A program made the translations under genes and the position numbers. 64,000 nucleotides of DNA from Rhodovulum sp. P5 (GTDB taxonomy: Bacteria > Pseudomonadota > Alphaproteobacteria > Rhodobacterales > Rhodobacteraceae): positions 434,001 to 498,000 of the forward strand of contig NZ_CP015039.1 of assembly GCF_002079305.1 (NCBI RefSeq), read 5' to 3'. This document shows positions 8,627 to 17,480 of this stretch, one piece after another (position 1 is the first letter of the stretch; each line of letters opens with the position of its first letter). The notes beneath the pieces were generated by a model. That model was not told the DNA's origin and searched no databases. It saw only the letters and a program-made list of their open reading frames with translations.

Positions 8627-8863
8627 TTACCACCATTGCGTCCGGTCGGGCGGCCGCGTTGGCGGCAACGGTGGCAGCCCGATATCTTCGCGCAGGTGGT
8701 TGTCGAGTTGCCCAAGCCGGGCGTTCCCGGGACGGCCGCGCCCGTCGAACAGCGCCACAAGCGCCGCGCCGAGAACGCGCCACGCGCCGTGCTGTTCGAT
8801 CACGCAGGCGATCGACAGCGGGGGGACGACCCGGCCTGCCGGCCGGTCTGCAAGTTCTGTCAT
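8627..8863 (-). CDS. small DUF1127-like protein
   Basis: 78 aa. A hydrophobic-aromatic middle (ACVIEQHGAWRVLGAALVALF) is followed by a basic linker and the closing LDNHLREDIGLPP, which resembles the L-x-D-I-G-L signature of the small Arg-rich DUF1127 proteins. In Agrobacterium such proteins affect RNA turnover and phosphate/carbon metabolism, but the match here is to the C-terminal signature only. It lies between cmk and rpsA on the same strand, with its own ATG at 8863 and a weak ribosome binding site. Coding quality is supported by the conserved-looking ends rather than by length. Confidence 0.6.
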   Translation of the reverse strand: MTELADRPAGRVVPPLSIACVIEQHGAWRVLGAALVALFDGRGRPGNARLGQLDNHLREDIGLPPLPPTRPPDRTQWW

Positions 8864-9219
8864 TTTGACTCACGGATGTCCTGACGGAATCCGTGCCCTG
8901 GGTATGGAGATGGAAGGAGTCCGGACAGACGACTGCCGCGGCAGTCGGTATCAGGACGGTGAGGTGGTCTTGAAAAGGTCGGGGATGGCCCGGGGATCCC
9001 GAGCTATCGGATCAGCAATGTCGCCAAGTTCGGCGCGATTGCTGTTGCCCGACGGATTGACCGAAACAGCGCTTGGAAACGCGATAGTGAACTTTCATGT
9101 CACGCCCCCTTGACTTGCGTGTTTCGGACACGGGTCTTATGGCAGATTTTGCCCCGCACGCCAACCCTTTTGACGGCAAGGGCCGCACCTGCGGCAAGGG
9201 GACCACAATCAGGCGCGGA
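8864..9219. other. 356-bp gap between the small DUF1127-like gene and cmk
   Basis: No gene supported. On the minus strand TTGGCG and CATAAG are 17 bp apart near 9135-9165 and could be a promoter for the downstream genes. A CGTGT/ACACG inverted repeat with a 5-nt loop lies near 9118-9132. Short frames on both strands lack ribosome binding sites and family resemblance. Confidence 0.4.
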
Positions 9220-9825
9220 TTACCGGCGCGCCTCGATGGCCGCGACGGCAGCGGCGACCGCCTCGTCGATAGACATTTGTGACGTGTCGAGGATCTTGGC
9301 GTCTTCGGCCGGTTTCAGCGGTGCGGTCGCCCGTGCGCTGTCCCTGGCATCGCGGTCACGCGTCGCCTGCAGCACCTCGTCGAACGTCGTTTCCACCCCC
9401 GCGGCAGCCAGTTCGCGATAGCGCCGCTCTGCCCGGACCGTATCGCTTGCTGTGACGAACAGCTTGGCCGGCGCCTCGGGACAGATCACCGTGCCGATAT
9501 CGCGCCCGTCCAGAACGGCGCCCCCGGCGCGTGCCGCAAAGGCACGTTGAAAGTCGACAAGGGCCGCGCGCACTTCGGGGATCGCGGCGACCTTGCTGGC
9601 AGCCTCTGACACTTGCGGGGTGCGAAGGTCGTCCCGCTGCAAGACATCCGTCTGCAATGTCTCCGCCGCCTCGACCGGATCGAGGCCGTCGAGCATCCGC
9701 GCACCAACGGCGCGATACAATAGACCCGTATCGAGATGGGCAAAGCCGAAATGGGCCGCGACCGCCCGGCTGATCGTGCCCTTGCCCGCCGCAGCGGGGC
9801 CGTCCACGGCCACTGTAAAGGTCAT
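9220..9825 (-). CDS. cmk: cytidylate kinase
   Basis: Phosphorylates CMP/dCMP with ATP. 201 aa, slightly shorter than E. coli Cmk (227 aa) as in other alphaproteobacteria. The P-loop is [11 protein letters not shown] at residues 6-16; [11 protein letters not shown] and [12 protein letters not shown] are the CMP-binding and conserved Asp/Arg elements. The ATG at 9825 overlaps the aroA stop as ATGA, indicating translational coupling; the longer open frame upstream lies inside aroA and is not used. Confidence 0.95.
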   Translation of the reverse strand: MTFTVAVDGPAAAGKGTISRAVAAHFGFAHLDTGLLYRAVGARMLDGLDPVEAAETLQTDVLQRDDLRTPQVSEAASKVAAIPEVRAALVDFQRAFAARAGGAVLDGRDIGTVICPEAPAKLFVTASDTVRAERRYRELAAAGVETTFDEVLQATRDRDARDSARATAPLKPAEDAKILDTSQMSIDEAVAAAVAAIEARR

Positions 9826-11174
9826 CGGTTGGACCTCGACAGATGCGCGCCGAGACCTTCCATCAGCGCCTCGAAAATCGGGAAGGAGGTCGAGATCGGG
9901 CTGGCGTCGTCGATGGTGACCGGATTTTTCGACGCGAAGCCCCCGCAGAGGAATGACATCGCGATCCGGTGGTCCAGATGCGTCGCGCAAGTGGCGCCGC
10001 CAGGCAATCCGCCCGGTCCCTGCCCCTCCACGATCATCCAGTCCTCGCCCTCTTCCACCTTGGCGCCACAGGCGGCCAGCCCCGCGGCCATCGCCGCGAT
10101 CCGGTCGCTTTCCTTCACGCGCAGTTCCTTGACCCCGCGCATCGTCGTGGCGCCCTCGGCAAAGGCGGCGACCACGGCAAGGATGGGGTATTCGTCGATC
10201 ATGCTGGGCGCGCGCTCGGGCGGCACCTCGATCCCCTTCATGTCGGGGGAGAAACGGGCGCGCAAATCGGCCACCGGCTCGCCGCCTTCCTCGCGCTCGT
10301 TCTCATAGGTCAGGTCGGCGCCCATCTCGCGCAGCGTGGTGAAAAGACCCGCCCGCGTGGGGTTCAGCCCGATACCGGGCACCAGCACGTCCGACCCTTC
10401 GGTGATCAGCGCGGCACAGACCGGGAAGGCCGCGGAACTGGGGTCGCGCGGGACAGCGATGGTCTGCGGCACCAGTTCCGGCTGCCCGGTCAGGGTGATG
10501 ACCCGCCCCTCCTCGGTCTCTCCCACCCGCAGGTCTGCGCCGAACCCGGTCAACATCCGCTCGGTATGATCGCGGGTCGCCTCCCGCTCGATCACGACGG
10601 TTTCGCCGCGGGCGTTCAGGCCGGCCAGCAGCACGGCGGATTTCACCTGCGCCGACGGCACGGGCACGGTGTAGCGCACAGGAACGGGGTCAGCCGCCCC
10701 CACGATGGTCATCGGCAGCCGCCCGCCGGACCGGCCAACGGCCTGCGCCCCGAAGAGCGCCAGCGGATCGGTCACCCGCCCCATCGGGCGTTTGCGCAGC
10801 GATGCATCGCCGGTAAAGGTCGCCGTGACGGGCGAGGTCGCCATCGCTCCCAAGATCAGCCGCACGCCCGTGCCGGAATTGCCGCAGTCGATCACGTCCT
10901 CAGGCTCGGCAAAGCCGCCCACACCCACGCCATGCACATGCCATTCGCCCGGCCCCAGATGGGTCACCTCGGCCCCGAAGGCCCGCATCGCATGGCCCGT
11001 GTCCAGCACGTCCTGCCCCTCCAAAAGCCCGGTAATCCGCGTCTCGCCGACACTCAAAGCGCCGAGGATCAGTGCCCGATGGCTGATCGACTTGTCGCCC
11101 GGAACCTCTGCCACGCCTTTCAGCGGCCCGGCGCGGCGGGCGGTCATCGGGATCGGTTCACCATGGGCAGACAT
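9822..11174 (-). CDS. aroA: EPSP synthase (3-phosphoshikimate 1-carboxyvinyltransferase)
   Basis: Joins shikimate-3-phosphate and PEP in the aromatic amino acid pathway. 450 aa, two-domain fold. [12 protein letters not shown] (residues 25-36), [12 protein letters not shown] (99-109), [21 protein letters not shown] and [10 protein letters not shown] are all present, a pattern closer to the class II enzymes of Agrobacterium than to E. coli. Residue 101 is Gly where the glyphosate-tolerant CP4 enzyme has Ala100, so tolerance of the CP4 type is not predicted. It is upstream of and coupled to cmk through an ATGA overlap. Confidence 0.97.
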   Translation of the reverse strand: MSAHGEPIPMTARRAGPLKGVAEVPGDKSISHRALILGALSVGETRITGLLEGQDVLDTGHAMRAFGAEVTHLGPGEWHVHGVGVGGFAEPEDVIDCGNSGTGVRLILGAMATSPVTATFTGDASLRKRPMGRVTDPLALFGAQAVGRSGGRLPMTIVGAADPVPVRYTVPVPSAQVKSAVLLAGLNARGETVVIEREATRDHTERMLTGFGADLRVGETEEGRVITLTGQPELVPQTIAVPRDPSSAAFPVCAALITEGSDVLVPGIGLNPTRAGLFTTLREMGADLTYENEREEGGEPVADLRARFSPDMKGIEVPPERAPSMIDEYPILAVVAAFAEGATTMRGVKELRVKESDRIAAMAAGLAACGAKVEEGEDWMIVEGQGPGGLPGGATCATHLDHRIAMSFLCGGFASKNPVTIDDASPISTSFPIFEALMEGLGAHLSRSNR

Positions 11175-11324
11175 GGGGCAGGCTCCTTACCGTACATTGC
11201 CCGCGGATTACCCAATCGGCCACGGGGCGTCCAGTGCGCGCGATGTCCGCGCGACCAGCGGCGGACGCTTCTTCACGACGATGATTCCCGCTGCGCTGGT
11301 ATCACCGCGCCGCGATGTGAAGGC

Positions 11325-12041
11325 TCAGTCCCGGCGAAAGGTCAGGTAGTGGGGCATGCGACCCTCGCGCAGGGCCTTTTGTTCATAGCGGGTCGAAATC
11401 CAGTCGGGCCAGGGTTTGCGCCAATCCTCGGGCGCTTCCGCCAGCCATGTGAATCCCGACCTCGGCACCTCGATCAGGGTCTGGCGGACATAGTCGGGAA
11501 TGTCCGTCGCCACCCGCAGAATGGCCCCCGGCTTCATCACCCGGGCAAGCGGCCCCAGAAACTCCGGCGTCACGAACCGCCGCCGGTGATGTTTCTTCTT
11601 CGGCCACGGATCGGGATACAGAAGAAAGGCACGGGCGATGCTCGCCTCGGGCAGGACATCGAACAGGTCGCGCGCATCGCCGGGATGGACGGCAACATTG
11701 TCAACGCCGGCCGCCCGTATCTTGCCCAGCAGCATGGCCACGCCGTTGATGAAGGGTTCGCAGCCGATGATCCCCGCGCCGGGGTTCTGGGCGGCCTGAT
11801 GCACCATGTGCTCCCCCCCGCCGAAGCCGATTTCCAGCCAGACCTCGCGCCCGCCGAACCGTTCGCCAAGATCAAGGGGGGCGCGGTCCGGGTTTGCCTC
11901 CCAATCGACCGGCCCGGGCGACAAGGCGGCTAGGTCTTCGTCCAGATAGGTCCTCTGGCTGTCGCGCAACGTCTTGCCATGGCGCCGACCATAAAAGTTG
12001 CGCCAGCCGCGCTGCGGGGTGGTATCGGGGGTATCGTTCAT
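11325..12041 (-). CDS. trmB: tRNA (guanine-N7-)-methyltransferase
   Basis: Methylates G46 in the tRNA variable loop with SAM. 238 aa. The SAM-binding EIGFGGGEHMVHQA (about residues 70-84), the LLYPDPWPKKKHHRRRFV block that binds tRNA (about 141-158) and TDIPDYVRQTL are typical. It directly follows metK, the SAM synthetase, on the same strand, a functional pairing conserved in Rhodobacterales, although a strong terminator lies between metK and downstream genes. The gap to aroA (150 bp) holds nothing recognisable. Confidence 0.95.
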   Translation of the reverse strand: MNDTPDTTPQRGWRNFYGRRHGKTLRDSQRTYLDEDLAALSPGPVDWEANPDRAPLDLGERFGGREVWLEIGFGGGEHMVHQAAQNPGAGIIGCEPFINGVAMLLGKIRAAGVDNVAVHPGDARDLFDVLPEASIARAFLLYPDPWPKKKHHRRRFVTPEFLGPLARVMKPGAILRVATDIPDYVRQTLIEVPRSGFTWLAEAPEDWRKPWPDWISTRYEQKALREGRMPHYLTFRRD

Positions 12042-12113
12042 CGCCGCGGCTCTCGTCCGGGGGTATCGTCCTTGTCTGGCCTTCGCCCGTTCATGGCAGG
12101 CCCGGCCAGTGGT

Positions 12114-12152
12114 CCAAAAGCACGGGGCGCGTACCTGTTGGCACGCGCCCCG
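12114..12152 (-). terminator. intrinsic terminator of metK
   Basis: A perfect 10-bp stem, CGGGGCGCGT / ACGCGCCCCG, with a 10-nt loop at 12123-12152 is followed on the minus strand by TGCTTTTGG. It lies 30 bp past the metK stop and 72 bp before the trmB start, so trmB may need its own promoter or read-through. Confidence 0.75.
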
Positions 12153-12182
12153 ACGCGACGGGCATCGGCCCGACGCAAGCCT

Positions 12183-13349
12183 TTAGATTTCGGCCTTGAT
12201 CTTTTCGACCAGATCGGTGCGTTCCCAGCTGAAGCCGCCATCGGCCTCGGGCGCACGGCCGAAGTGACCATAGGCAGAGGTGCGCGCATAGATCGGCCGG
12301 TTCAGCATCAGATGCTCGCGGATACCGCGCGGCGTCAGGTCCATGACCTTGGCAACGGCCTTCTCGATCTCGGCCTCGGGCACCTCTCCGGTGCCGTAGG
12401 TGTCGACATAGATCGACAGCGGCTTGGCCACGCCGATGGCGTAGGAAAGCTGCAGCGTGCACCGTTTCGCCAGACCGGCGGCCACGATGTTCTTGGCAAG
12501 GTAACGCGCCGCATAGGCCGCGGAGCGGTCCACCTTGGTCGGGTCCTTGCCGGAGAACGCGCCGCCGCCATGGGGGGCGGCCCCACCATAGGTATCGACG
12601 ATGATCTTGCGGCCCGTCAGGCCCGCGTCACCATCGGGCCCGCCGATCACGAAGGTGCCCGTGGGGTTGACCCACCACTCGGTCCCGTCGTGAACCCATC
12701 CCTCGGGCAGAACCTCACGGATATAGGGCTCCACGATGGCGCGGATGTCGTCGGAGGTCTGATCTTCGCTGGCATGCTGGGTCGACAGCACGATGGAATC
12801 GACCGCGACGGGCTTGCCGCCTTCATAGCGGATCGAAAGCTGCGATTTCGCGTCGGGCCGCAGCGAAGGTTCCTGGCCCGATTTCCGCACCTCTGCCAGA
12901 CGCCGCAGGATGGCGTGGGAATACTGGATCGGCGCGGGCATGAGTTCCGGCGTCTCGTCGGTGGCATAGCCGAACATGATGCCCTGGTCGCCAGCCCCGT
13001 CCTTGTCGACGCCCTGCGCGATATGGGCCGACTGCTCGTGCAGGAAGTTCATGACGTGGCAGGTGTTCCAGTGGAACTTGTCCTGCTCGTAGCCGATGTC
13101 CTTGATGCAGTCGCGGGCGATTTCGCCGATCGAGCCCATGAATTGCTTCAGCTTGTCCTTGTCGGACAGCCCCACCTCGCCGCCGATCACCACCATGCCG
13201 GTGGTGGCGAAGGTCTCGCAGGCGACGCGGGCATTGGGCTCTTCCGCCAGGAAGGCGTCGAGGACGGCATCCGAAATCCGGTCGCAGACCTTGTCGGGGT
13301 GGCCCTCCGAAACGGATTCGGAGGTGAAAACGTAATTTTCGCGTGTCAT
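12183..13349 (-). CDS. metK: S-adenosylmethionine synthetase
   Basis: Makes SAM from methionine and ATP. 388 aa, family length. Start motif [25 protein letters not shown]; the hexapeptide GAGDQG and the phosphate-binding [16 protein letters not shown] are intact. I chose the ATG at 13349 because it begins the family N-terminus and sits 6 nt after the GGAGCA that is both the Shine-Dalgarno and the 3' half of the upstream riboswitch; the ATG-less extension to 13382 would run through that element. Regulation by the SAM/SAH riboswitch at the level of translation is strongly suggested. Confidence 0.97.
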   Translation of the reverse strand: MTRENYVFTSESVSEGHPDKVCDRISDAVLDAFLAEEPNARVACETFATTGMVVIGGEVGLSDKDKLKQFMGSIGEIARDCIKDIGYEQDKFHWNTCHVMNFLHEQSAHIAQGVDKDGAGDQGIMFGYATDETPELMPAPIQYSHAILRRLAEVRKSGQEPSLRPDAKSQLSIRYEGGKPVAVDSIVLSTQHASEDQTSDDIRAIVEPYIREVLPEGWVHDGTEWWVNPTGTFVIGGPDGDAGLTGRKIIVDTYGGAAPHGGGAFSGKDPTKVDRSAAYAARYLAKNIVAAGLAKRCTLQLSYAIGVAKPLSIYVDTYGTGEVPEAEIEKAVAKVMDLTPRGIREHLMLNRPIYARTSAYGHFGRAPEADGGFSWERTDLVEKIKAEI

Positions 13350-13355
13350 GGAAAC

Positions 13356-13403
13356 TGCTCCGTTATGATATATCCCCGCCACGCCAGGAAGCCGTTGTGG
13401 TGG
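13356..13403 (-). promoter_or_regulatory. SAM/SAH riboswitch upstream of metK
   Basis: On the minus strand the 91-bp gap before metK contains CCAC-AACGGCTTCCTGGC-GTGG (13400-13379) and, 17 nt later, GGAGCA (13361-13356). This is the layout of the SAM/SAH riboswitch described ahead of metK in Rhodobacterales: a short stem with a conserved CAACGGCUUCCUGGCG core whose loop pairs with a GGAGCA that is also the ribosome binding site. Ligand binding would form the pseudoknot and hide the Shine-Dalgarno. The match is by memory of the published consensus; folding was done by eye. Confidence 0.88.
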
Positions 13404-13440
13404 TTCGACCAGACGCGCATACGCCGCGACGCGCCCGGAT

Positions 13441-14949
13441 TCAATCGGAATTTCGAAACCGGCCTGCGACCAATACGGAGAAAGCCAGCAAGATCAGGAC
13501 GGCGACCGGCCAATCCCCCGTTTTTGAATAGACCGTTTCCGGCAATGCCGGCGGCAGCGGTGCGGTCAGAACACCGGCCGTCCCCAGACCAAGGGACGCC
13601 GTCACCATGCCCGTCGGACCGATGACCGCCGAGACGCCGGTATTGGCAGAGCGGACCATGGCAAGCCCCTGCTCGACCGCGCGCAGCCGCGCCAGCCCAA
13701 GATGCTGGTACGGCCCGGTCCGCGTGCCGAACCAGGCGTCATTGGTGATCTGTAACAGCCAGTCCGGCCGCGATCCGGCCCGCAGGTCCTGCGGAAACAC
13801 GGCCTCGTAACAGATCAGCGGCAGGACATTTCCCAGACGATCCCCAAGGTTCAGAACCTGGGGCCCGGGACCAGAGGCATAGCCAAAGACATCCTCTGCG
13901 GCGAGGCCCTTGATCCCGAAGCGCCCCAGCAAGGGTGCGAAGGGGATGTATTCACCGAAGGGCACGAGGTGATGCTTGTCATAGACATCGGTCGCCACCC
14001 CGCCCGGCCCGACGACAGCAAGGCTGTTATAGACCCCGCCCTCGCCGTGGCGCTGAATGCCGACGACCGCGGGCCTGCCACCCGCGGCCTCCGATATCGT
14101 CGCAAACGCCGTATCCGCCCAGTTCAGCAGGACGGGGACGGAGGTTTCGGGCCAGACGACAAGGTCGGGCGCGGGGTCGGTTCCGTCTGCGGTGAACGCC
14201 AGCGCGCGATCCCAGAAGATCGGGATCATGTCCTCACGCCATTTCAGATGCTGGGCGGCATTCGGTTGAACCAGCCGGACGACAGGGGCATCCGGGGCCG
14301 GTGGCAGCGGTCGGACCTCACGGATGTGACCGCCAAGCCAAACAAGTGATAGAATCGCCAAGGACAGCGCCGCCCCCACGGCGCGCAGCGGCCCGATCGG
14401 CAGCACCAGCGGCAGGGCCGCCGCCAGCGTCGTGAACAAGGTCAAACCGTATTGCCCGACAAACGCGGCCACCTGCATCAACGGCGTACCGATCCAGATA
14501 TGCCCCACCAAGGCCCAGGGAAAGCCGGTCAGCACATAGCCACGCGCCAGTTCGACCCCCGCCATCGCGACCGCAAAGATCAGGGCCCGCCCGCGCGGTC
14601 CCCTGCCCGCCCAGACCGCGACCGCCCCGGCCGCCCCCCAGAACAGGGCCAGACCGCCCGCCATCGCCCCAAGGGCAAAGGGCGCCATCCAGCCGTGCCG
14701 GGCGATATCGACGAGAAACGGTTCGACAATCCAGGACAGCGACAGCGCGAAATGCCCTGCCCCGCCAGCCCACGCACACCGGGCCGCCGCAAGCGGGGTT
14801 TTCGCGCGCGCCACCAGCCATGTCAGCCCGATAAGTGCGCCAAGCCCCAGAGGCCATATGGAATAGGGCACCTGCCCAAGGGCCATCAAAAGCCCAAGGC
14901 CGAACGCACCGGTTGCCGGGGTCAGGAAACGCGTCATCGCACGTCGCAC
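13441..14949 (-). CDS. lnt: apolipoprotein N-acyltransferase
   Basis: Adds the third acyl chain to lipoproteins in the inner membrane. 502 aa: about seven N-terminal hydrophobic segments (to about residue 215), then a periplasmic nitrilase domain with the triad Glu in VVWPETSVP, Lys in [12 protein letters not shown] and Cys in LICYEAVFP. The last helix is near residue 480. I chose the GTG at 14949 because GGAGG lies 9 bp upstream; the ATG at 14937 is too far from it. It is 20 bp downstream of corC in the ybeY-corC-lnt order seen in many proteobacteria. Confidence 0.95.
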   Translation of the reverse strand: MRRAMTRFLTPATGAFGLGLLMALGQVPYSIWPLGLGALIGLTWLVARAKTPLAAARCAWAGGAGHFALSLSWIVEPFLVDIARHGWMAPFALGAMAGGLALFWGAAGAVAVWAGRGPRGRALIFAVAMAGVELARGYVLTGFPWALVGHIWIGTPLMQVAAFVGQYGLTLFTTLAAALPLVLPIGPLRAVGAALSLAILSLVWLGGHIREVRPLPPAPDAPVVRLVQPNAAQHLKWREDMIPIFWDRALAFTADGTDPAPDLVVWPETSVPVLLNWADTAFATISEAAGGRPAVVGIQRHGEGGVYNSLAVVGPGGVATDVYDKHHLVPFGEYIPFAPLLGRFGIKGLAAEDVFGYASGPGPQVLNLGDRLGNVLPLICYEAVFPQDLRAGSRPDWLLQITNDAWFGTRTGPYQHLGLARLRAVEQGLAMVRSANTGVSAVIGPTGMVTASLGLGTAGVLTAPLPPALPETVYSKTGDWPVAVLILLAFSVLVAGRFRNSD

Positions 14950-14969
14950 GCGTGCAGGCCTCCGGGGGT

Positions 14970-15860
14970 TCAGGCGGTCTCGGCCACGGGCAGACGGACG
15001 CGCAGGCGCTTGATCCGGCGGGGATCGGCATCGATCACCTCGAACTCCGCCCCCTGCTCGTGTCGGACGATCTCTCCCCGCGCGGGCACGCGGCCGGTCA
15101 TCATGAAGACCAGCCCGCCCAGCGTATCGATCTCTTCCTCGTCGCCCTCATCGACGAGTTTCATGCCGATCTCGCCCTCGAACGCATCGAGAGGCGCGCG
15201 CGCCTGAACGAGGTAGACCCCCGGCTTTTCAAGTGACCAGAGCATGCCCTCATCGACGTCGTGTTCGTCCTCGATCTCGCCCACGACCTGTTCGATCAGA
15301 TCCTCGATCGTCACCAGACCGTCGACACCGCCGTATTCGTCGATCACCAATGCCATGTGCATCCGCTGCGTCTGCATCTTCTGCAACAGCACGCCGATGG
15401 GCATCGAGGGCGGCACGAACAACAGCGGGCGGACCATCGCCTTCAGATCGAAGGTCGTGTCGTGTCCGTTGAAGCCGTGTCGCAGCGCGAAATCCTTGAG
15501 GTGAATCATGCCGACCGGCGTGTCCAGCGTTCCGTCGAACACGGGCAGACGCGTCAGCCCGGACTCCCGGAAGACGCGCACCAGATCGGCCATATCGATA
15601 TCAAGGGGAACGGCCTCGATCTCGGCCTTGGGGACCGCGACATCCTCTACCCGCATCCGGCTGAGATTTCCGATGCCAAGTCCCGGCAATGCACGCGAAT
15701 TTCCGTTCACCAAACCGCCTGCGTCGCGATCATCGGTAGAATCGGCCCCTGCAGGCATGATCGCCGCCGCAAGCCGGCCAAAGAGGCCCCTGCTTTCAAG
15801 CGATTCTTGTTCCAGCGCGCCCTGCGCGGCGCTAGACGATCCTTCGGTCTCGTCGCCCAT
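14970..15860 (-). CDS. CorC/HlyC-type CBS-domain protein
   Basis: 296 aa. After a disordered N-terminus come two CBS domains (about residues 72-200: VPKAEIEAVPLD, TRLPVFDGTLDTPVGMIHLKD, MALVIDEYGGVDGLVTIEDLIEQVVGEI) and a C-terminal CorC_HlyC (transporter-associated) domain. There is no DUF21 membrane domain, as in E. coli YbeX/CorC. The family is linked to magnesium/cobalt efflux and, in E. coli, to ribosome maturation with the neighbouring ybeY. The ATG at 15860 is preferred to a TTG one codon earlier. It lies between ybeY and lnt. Confidence 0.92.
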   Translation of the reverse strand: MGDETEGSSSAAQGALEQESLESRGLFGRLAAAIMPAGADSTDDRDAGGLVNGNSRALPGLGIGNLSRMRVEDVAVPKAEIEAVPLDIDMADLVRVFRESGLTRLPVFDGTLDTPVGMIHLKDFALRHGFNGHDTTFDLKAMVRPLLFVPPSMPIGVLLQKMQTQRMHMALVIDEYGGVDGLVTIEDLIEQVVGEIEDEHDVDEGMLWSLEKPGVYLVQARAPLDAFEGEIGMKLVDEGDEEEIDTLGGLVFMMTGRVPARGEIVRHEQGAEFEVIDADPRRIKRLRVRLPVAETA

Positions 15861-15897
15861 CAATCCTTACCAAAATACGCGGGCTTGCTGCCCGATC

Positions 15898-16398
15898 TCA
15901 GCCATATGGGTCAGACACACCAAGTTTGGCAAGTATTTCGATCTCCAGCCCTTCCATCAGGGCGGCGTCTTTCGGCCGAATGTGGTCGTAACCCATCAAG
16001 TGCAGTAAGCCATGTACCACAAGATGGGTTACATGGTCATTAAACGATTTACCCTGTTCGCCAGCTTCCCTTTGACAGGTCTCGAAGGCGATGGCGATGT
16101 CACCCAGTTCGATCGCCAAATCATCAAAGTCAGGAACCGGGGGATGCGGCAGCGCGCCATCCTCCTCTGCCGCAAGATCGTCGGCGGGCCATGACAGCAC
16201 ATTGGTCGGCGCAGCCTTGCCACGGAAATCGGCGTTCAGCGCCGCGATCCGGTCGTCATCGCAGCCAAGAACGGCGACCTCGAACCCCGCGGGATCATGC
16301 CCCAGATGGGTGAGCGTTTTGTCGCATGCGGATTGCACCAGGCTTTCCAGGTCGGCCTGCGCCCAGCCAGGGGCCTCGATCACGGTTTCCACGCTCAT
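15898..16398 (-). CDS. ybeY: endoribonuclease YbeY (rRNA maturation)
   Basis: A zinc-dependent endonuclease that matures 16S rRNA and checks ribosomes. 166 aa. The three-His zinc site HGLLHLMGYDH is at about residues 130-140, and NADFRGKAAPTNVLSWP (about 55-71) is the conserved substrate-side motif. It lies 37 bp upstream of corC. In most relatives phoH sits immediately before ybeY; here an unrelated plus-strand gene is inserted between them. Confidence 0.95.
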   Translation of the reverse strand: MSVETVIEAPGWAQADLESLVQSACDKTLTHLGHDPAGFEVAVLGCDDDRIAALNADFRGKAAPTNVLSWPADDLAAEEDGALPHPPVPDFDDLAIELGDIAIAFETCQREAGEQGKSFNDHVTHLVVHGLLHLMGYDHIRPKDAALMEGLEIEILAKLGVSDPYG

Positions 16399-16672
16399 TG
16401 CTTTTCAGATGTCCAAAGCCAAACAGAAATATGGAAGGTCTTCCCGGCATTAGCAGAATTGGGAGGCAATGACATTGGCGTTCGGGATCTGTGGACTGAA
16501 CCCGGCCATGTCCACCCGCCGTGGCCGCACGATTCGTCCGATGCGCCACATGTTAACCAGTCGCCACAAGAAAACCTGAATCCTGTCAAGAATATGTTAA
16601 CCTTAAACCGCGGCCGAGTCGTTGGACGATGGCCGCGCGTTCCCATTGTTGGGGCTGTAAGGGGGAATACCT
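16399..16672. promoter_or_regulatory. divergent upstream region of ybeY and the VPLPA-tailed gene
   Basis: A 274-bp gap between two divergent starts, so it must hold promoters for both. GTTAACC occurs twice, near 16552 and 16594 (ATGTTAACC both times), in the only AT-richer part of the gap; it could be a regulator site for the plus-strand gene. A GGGGGAA ribosome binding site precedes the ATG at 16673. No clear -35/-10 pair could be picked by eye. Confidence 0.4.
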
Positions 16673-17434
16673 ATGAAGAAAATGCTGATTTCGGCGTCTG
16701 CGCTCGCGTTCTTCGGAACCGGAGCGATGGCCGCCCAACTGGATCTTACCGGATTCAGCGCCTACTGCGCGGGCAGTTGCAACTGGGTCATCGCCGGTGA
16801 CGGGTTGAGCGTGACGCAGACGGTGAACGGTGCGCCGACGGCCTATGTGTCGGGCGACAGTTTCATCAACTCGTCTTTCGAAGGGTCGTTCCGAACCTCG
16901 AATGGCGATGACGACTTTATGGGCTTTGTGTTCGGGTTCGGTGCCGACGACTCGTCGCCGTTCTACCTTTTCGACTGGAAAGGGAACGACCAGAGCGGAT
17001 CGGCGGACGGCTTCTACCTGTCGCGCGTCACCGGCGGTCTGAGTGCGATTCCGTTCGGAAATCACCATCTGGACGCGGCGGGATATGACGTCATCGCCAC
17101 CGATGTCGATCCGTCGGGCGACACCAAGCGCTGGTACACGAACGACACCTACAACTTCAAGCTGACCTACCAGACCAACCGCATCCTGATCGAGGTTGCC
17201 GAGGAAGGTGATCCGCTGGCAACGATCTTCGATATCACGCCCGCCGACGTTGACGGTGTGACCGCGTTCGAGGAAGGCCGCTTCGGTTTCTACAACTTCA
17301 GCCAGCCCAACGTGACCTATATCGGATTCACAGAAGAGCAGGCTCCGCCCGATGTTCCGCTGCCGGCAACGCTGCCGCTGGTTCTTGCCGGGCTTGGCGC
17401 GATGGGTGTGATGGGCCGGCGCAAGCGCGCCTGA
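16673..17434 (+). CDS. exported protein with VPLPA-CTERM sorting tail, thrombospondin-C-like domain
   Basis: 253 aa. It has a signal peptide (MKKMLISASALAFFGTGAMA, cleavage near residue 20). The body's DDDFMGFVFGFG, YLFDWKGNDQ, FKLTYQTNRILIEV and EGRFGFYNFSQPNVTYIGF resemble the lectin-like C-terminal domain of thrombospondins, a fold found in bacterial surface proteins. The C-terminal sorting tail is VPLPATLPLVLAGLGAMG followed by RRKRA, the Rhodobacterales VPLPA form of PEP-CTERM, processed by an exosortase. The protein is probably released to the surface or matrix. It is followed by a terminator and interrupts the phoH-ybeY pair. No exosortase gene is in the window. Confidence 0.85.
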   Translation: MKKMLISASALAFFGTGAMAAQLDLTGFSAYCAGSCNWVIAGDGLSVTQTVNGAPTAYVSGDSFINSSFEGSFRTSNGDDDFMGFVFGFGADDSSPFYLFDWKGNDQSGSADGFYLSRVTGGLSAIPFGNHHLDAAGYDVIATDVDPSGDTKRWYTNDTYNFKLTYQTNRILIEVAEEGDPLATIFDITPADVDGVTAFEEGRFGFYNFSQPNVTYIGFTEEQAPPDVPLPATLPLVLAGLGAMGVMGRRKRA

Positions 17435-17456
17435 CATCCGTCATGATCGACGTTAT

Positions 17457-17480
17457 GGGCAGCCCTCGGGCTGCCCTTTT
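17457..17480 (+). terminator. intrinsic terminator of the VPLPA-tailed gene
   Basis: GGGCAGCCC-TC-GGGCTGCCC type hairpin (stem GGGCAGCC/GGCTGCCC) followed by TTTT, 22 bp past the stop. It lies at the end of the convergent phoH gene, on whose strand no T-run follows, so it works mainly for the plus strand. Confidence 0.85.

Noticed and set aside
6554..8884. 776-codon open frame on the plus strand opposite rpsA
   Set aside because: Complementary frame of the S1 repeats; the regular Asp/His/Leu pattern is produced by rpsA codons.
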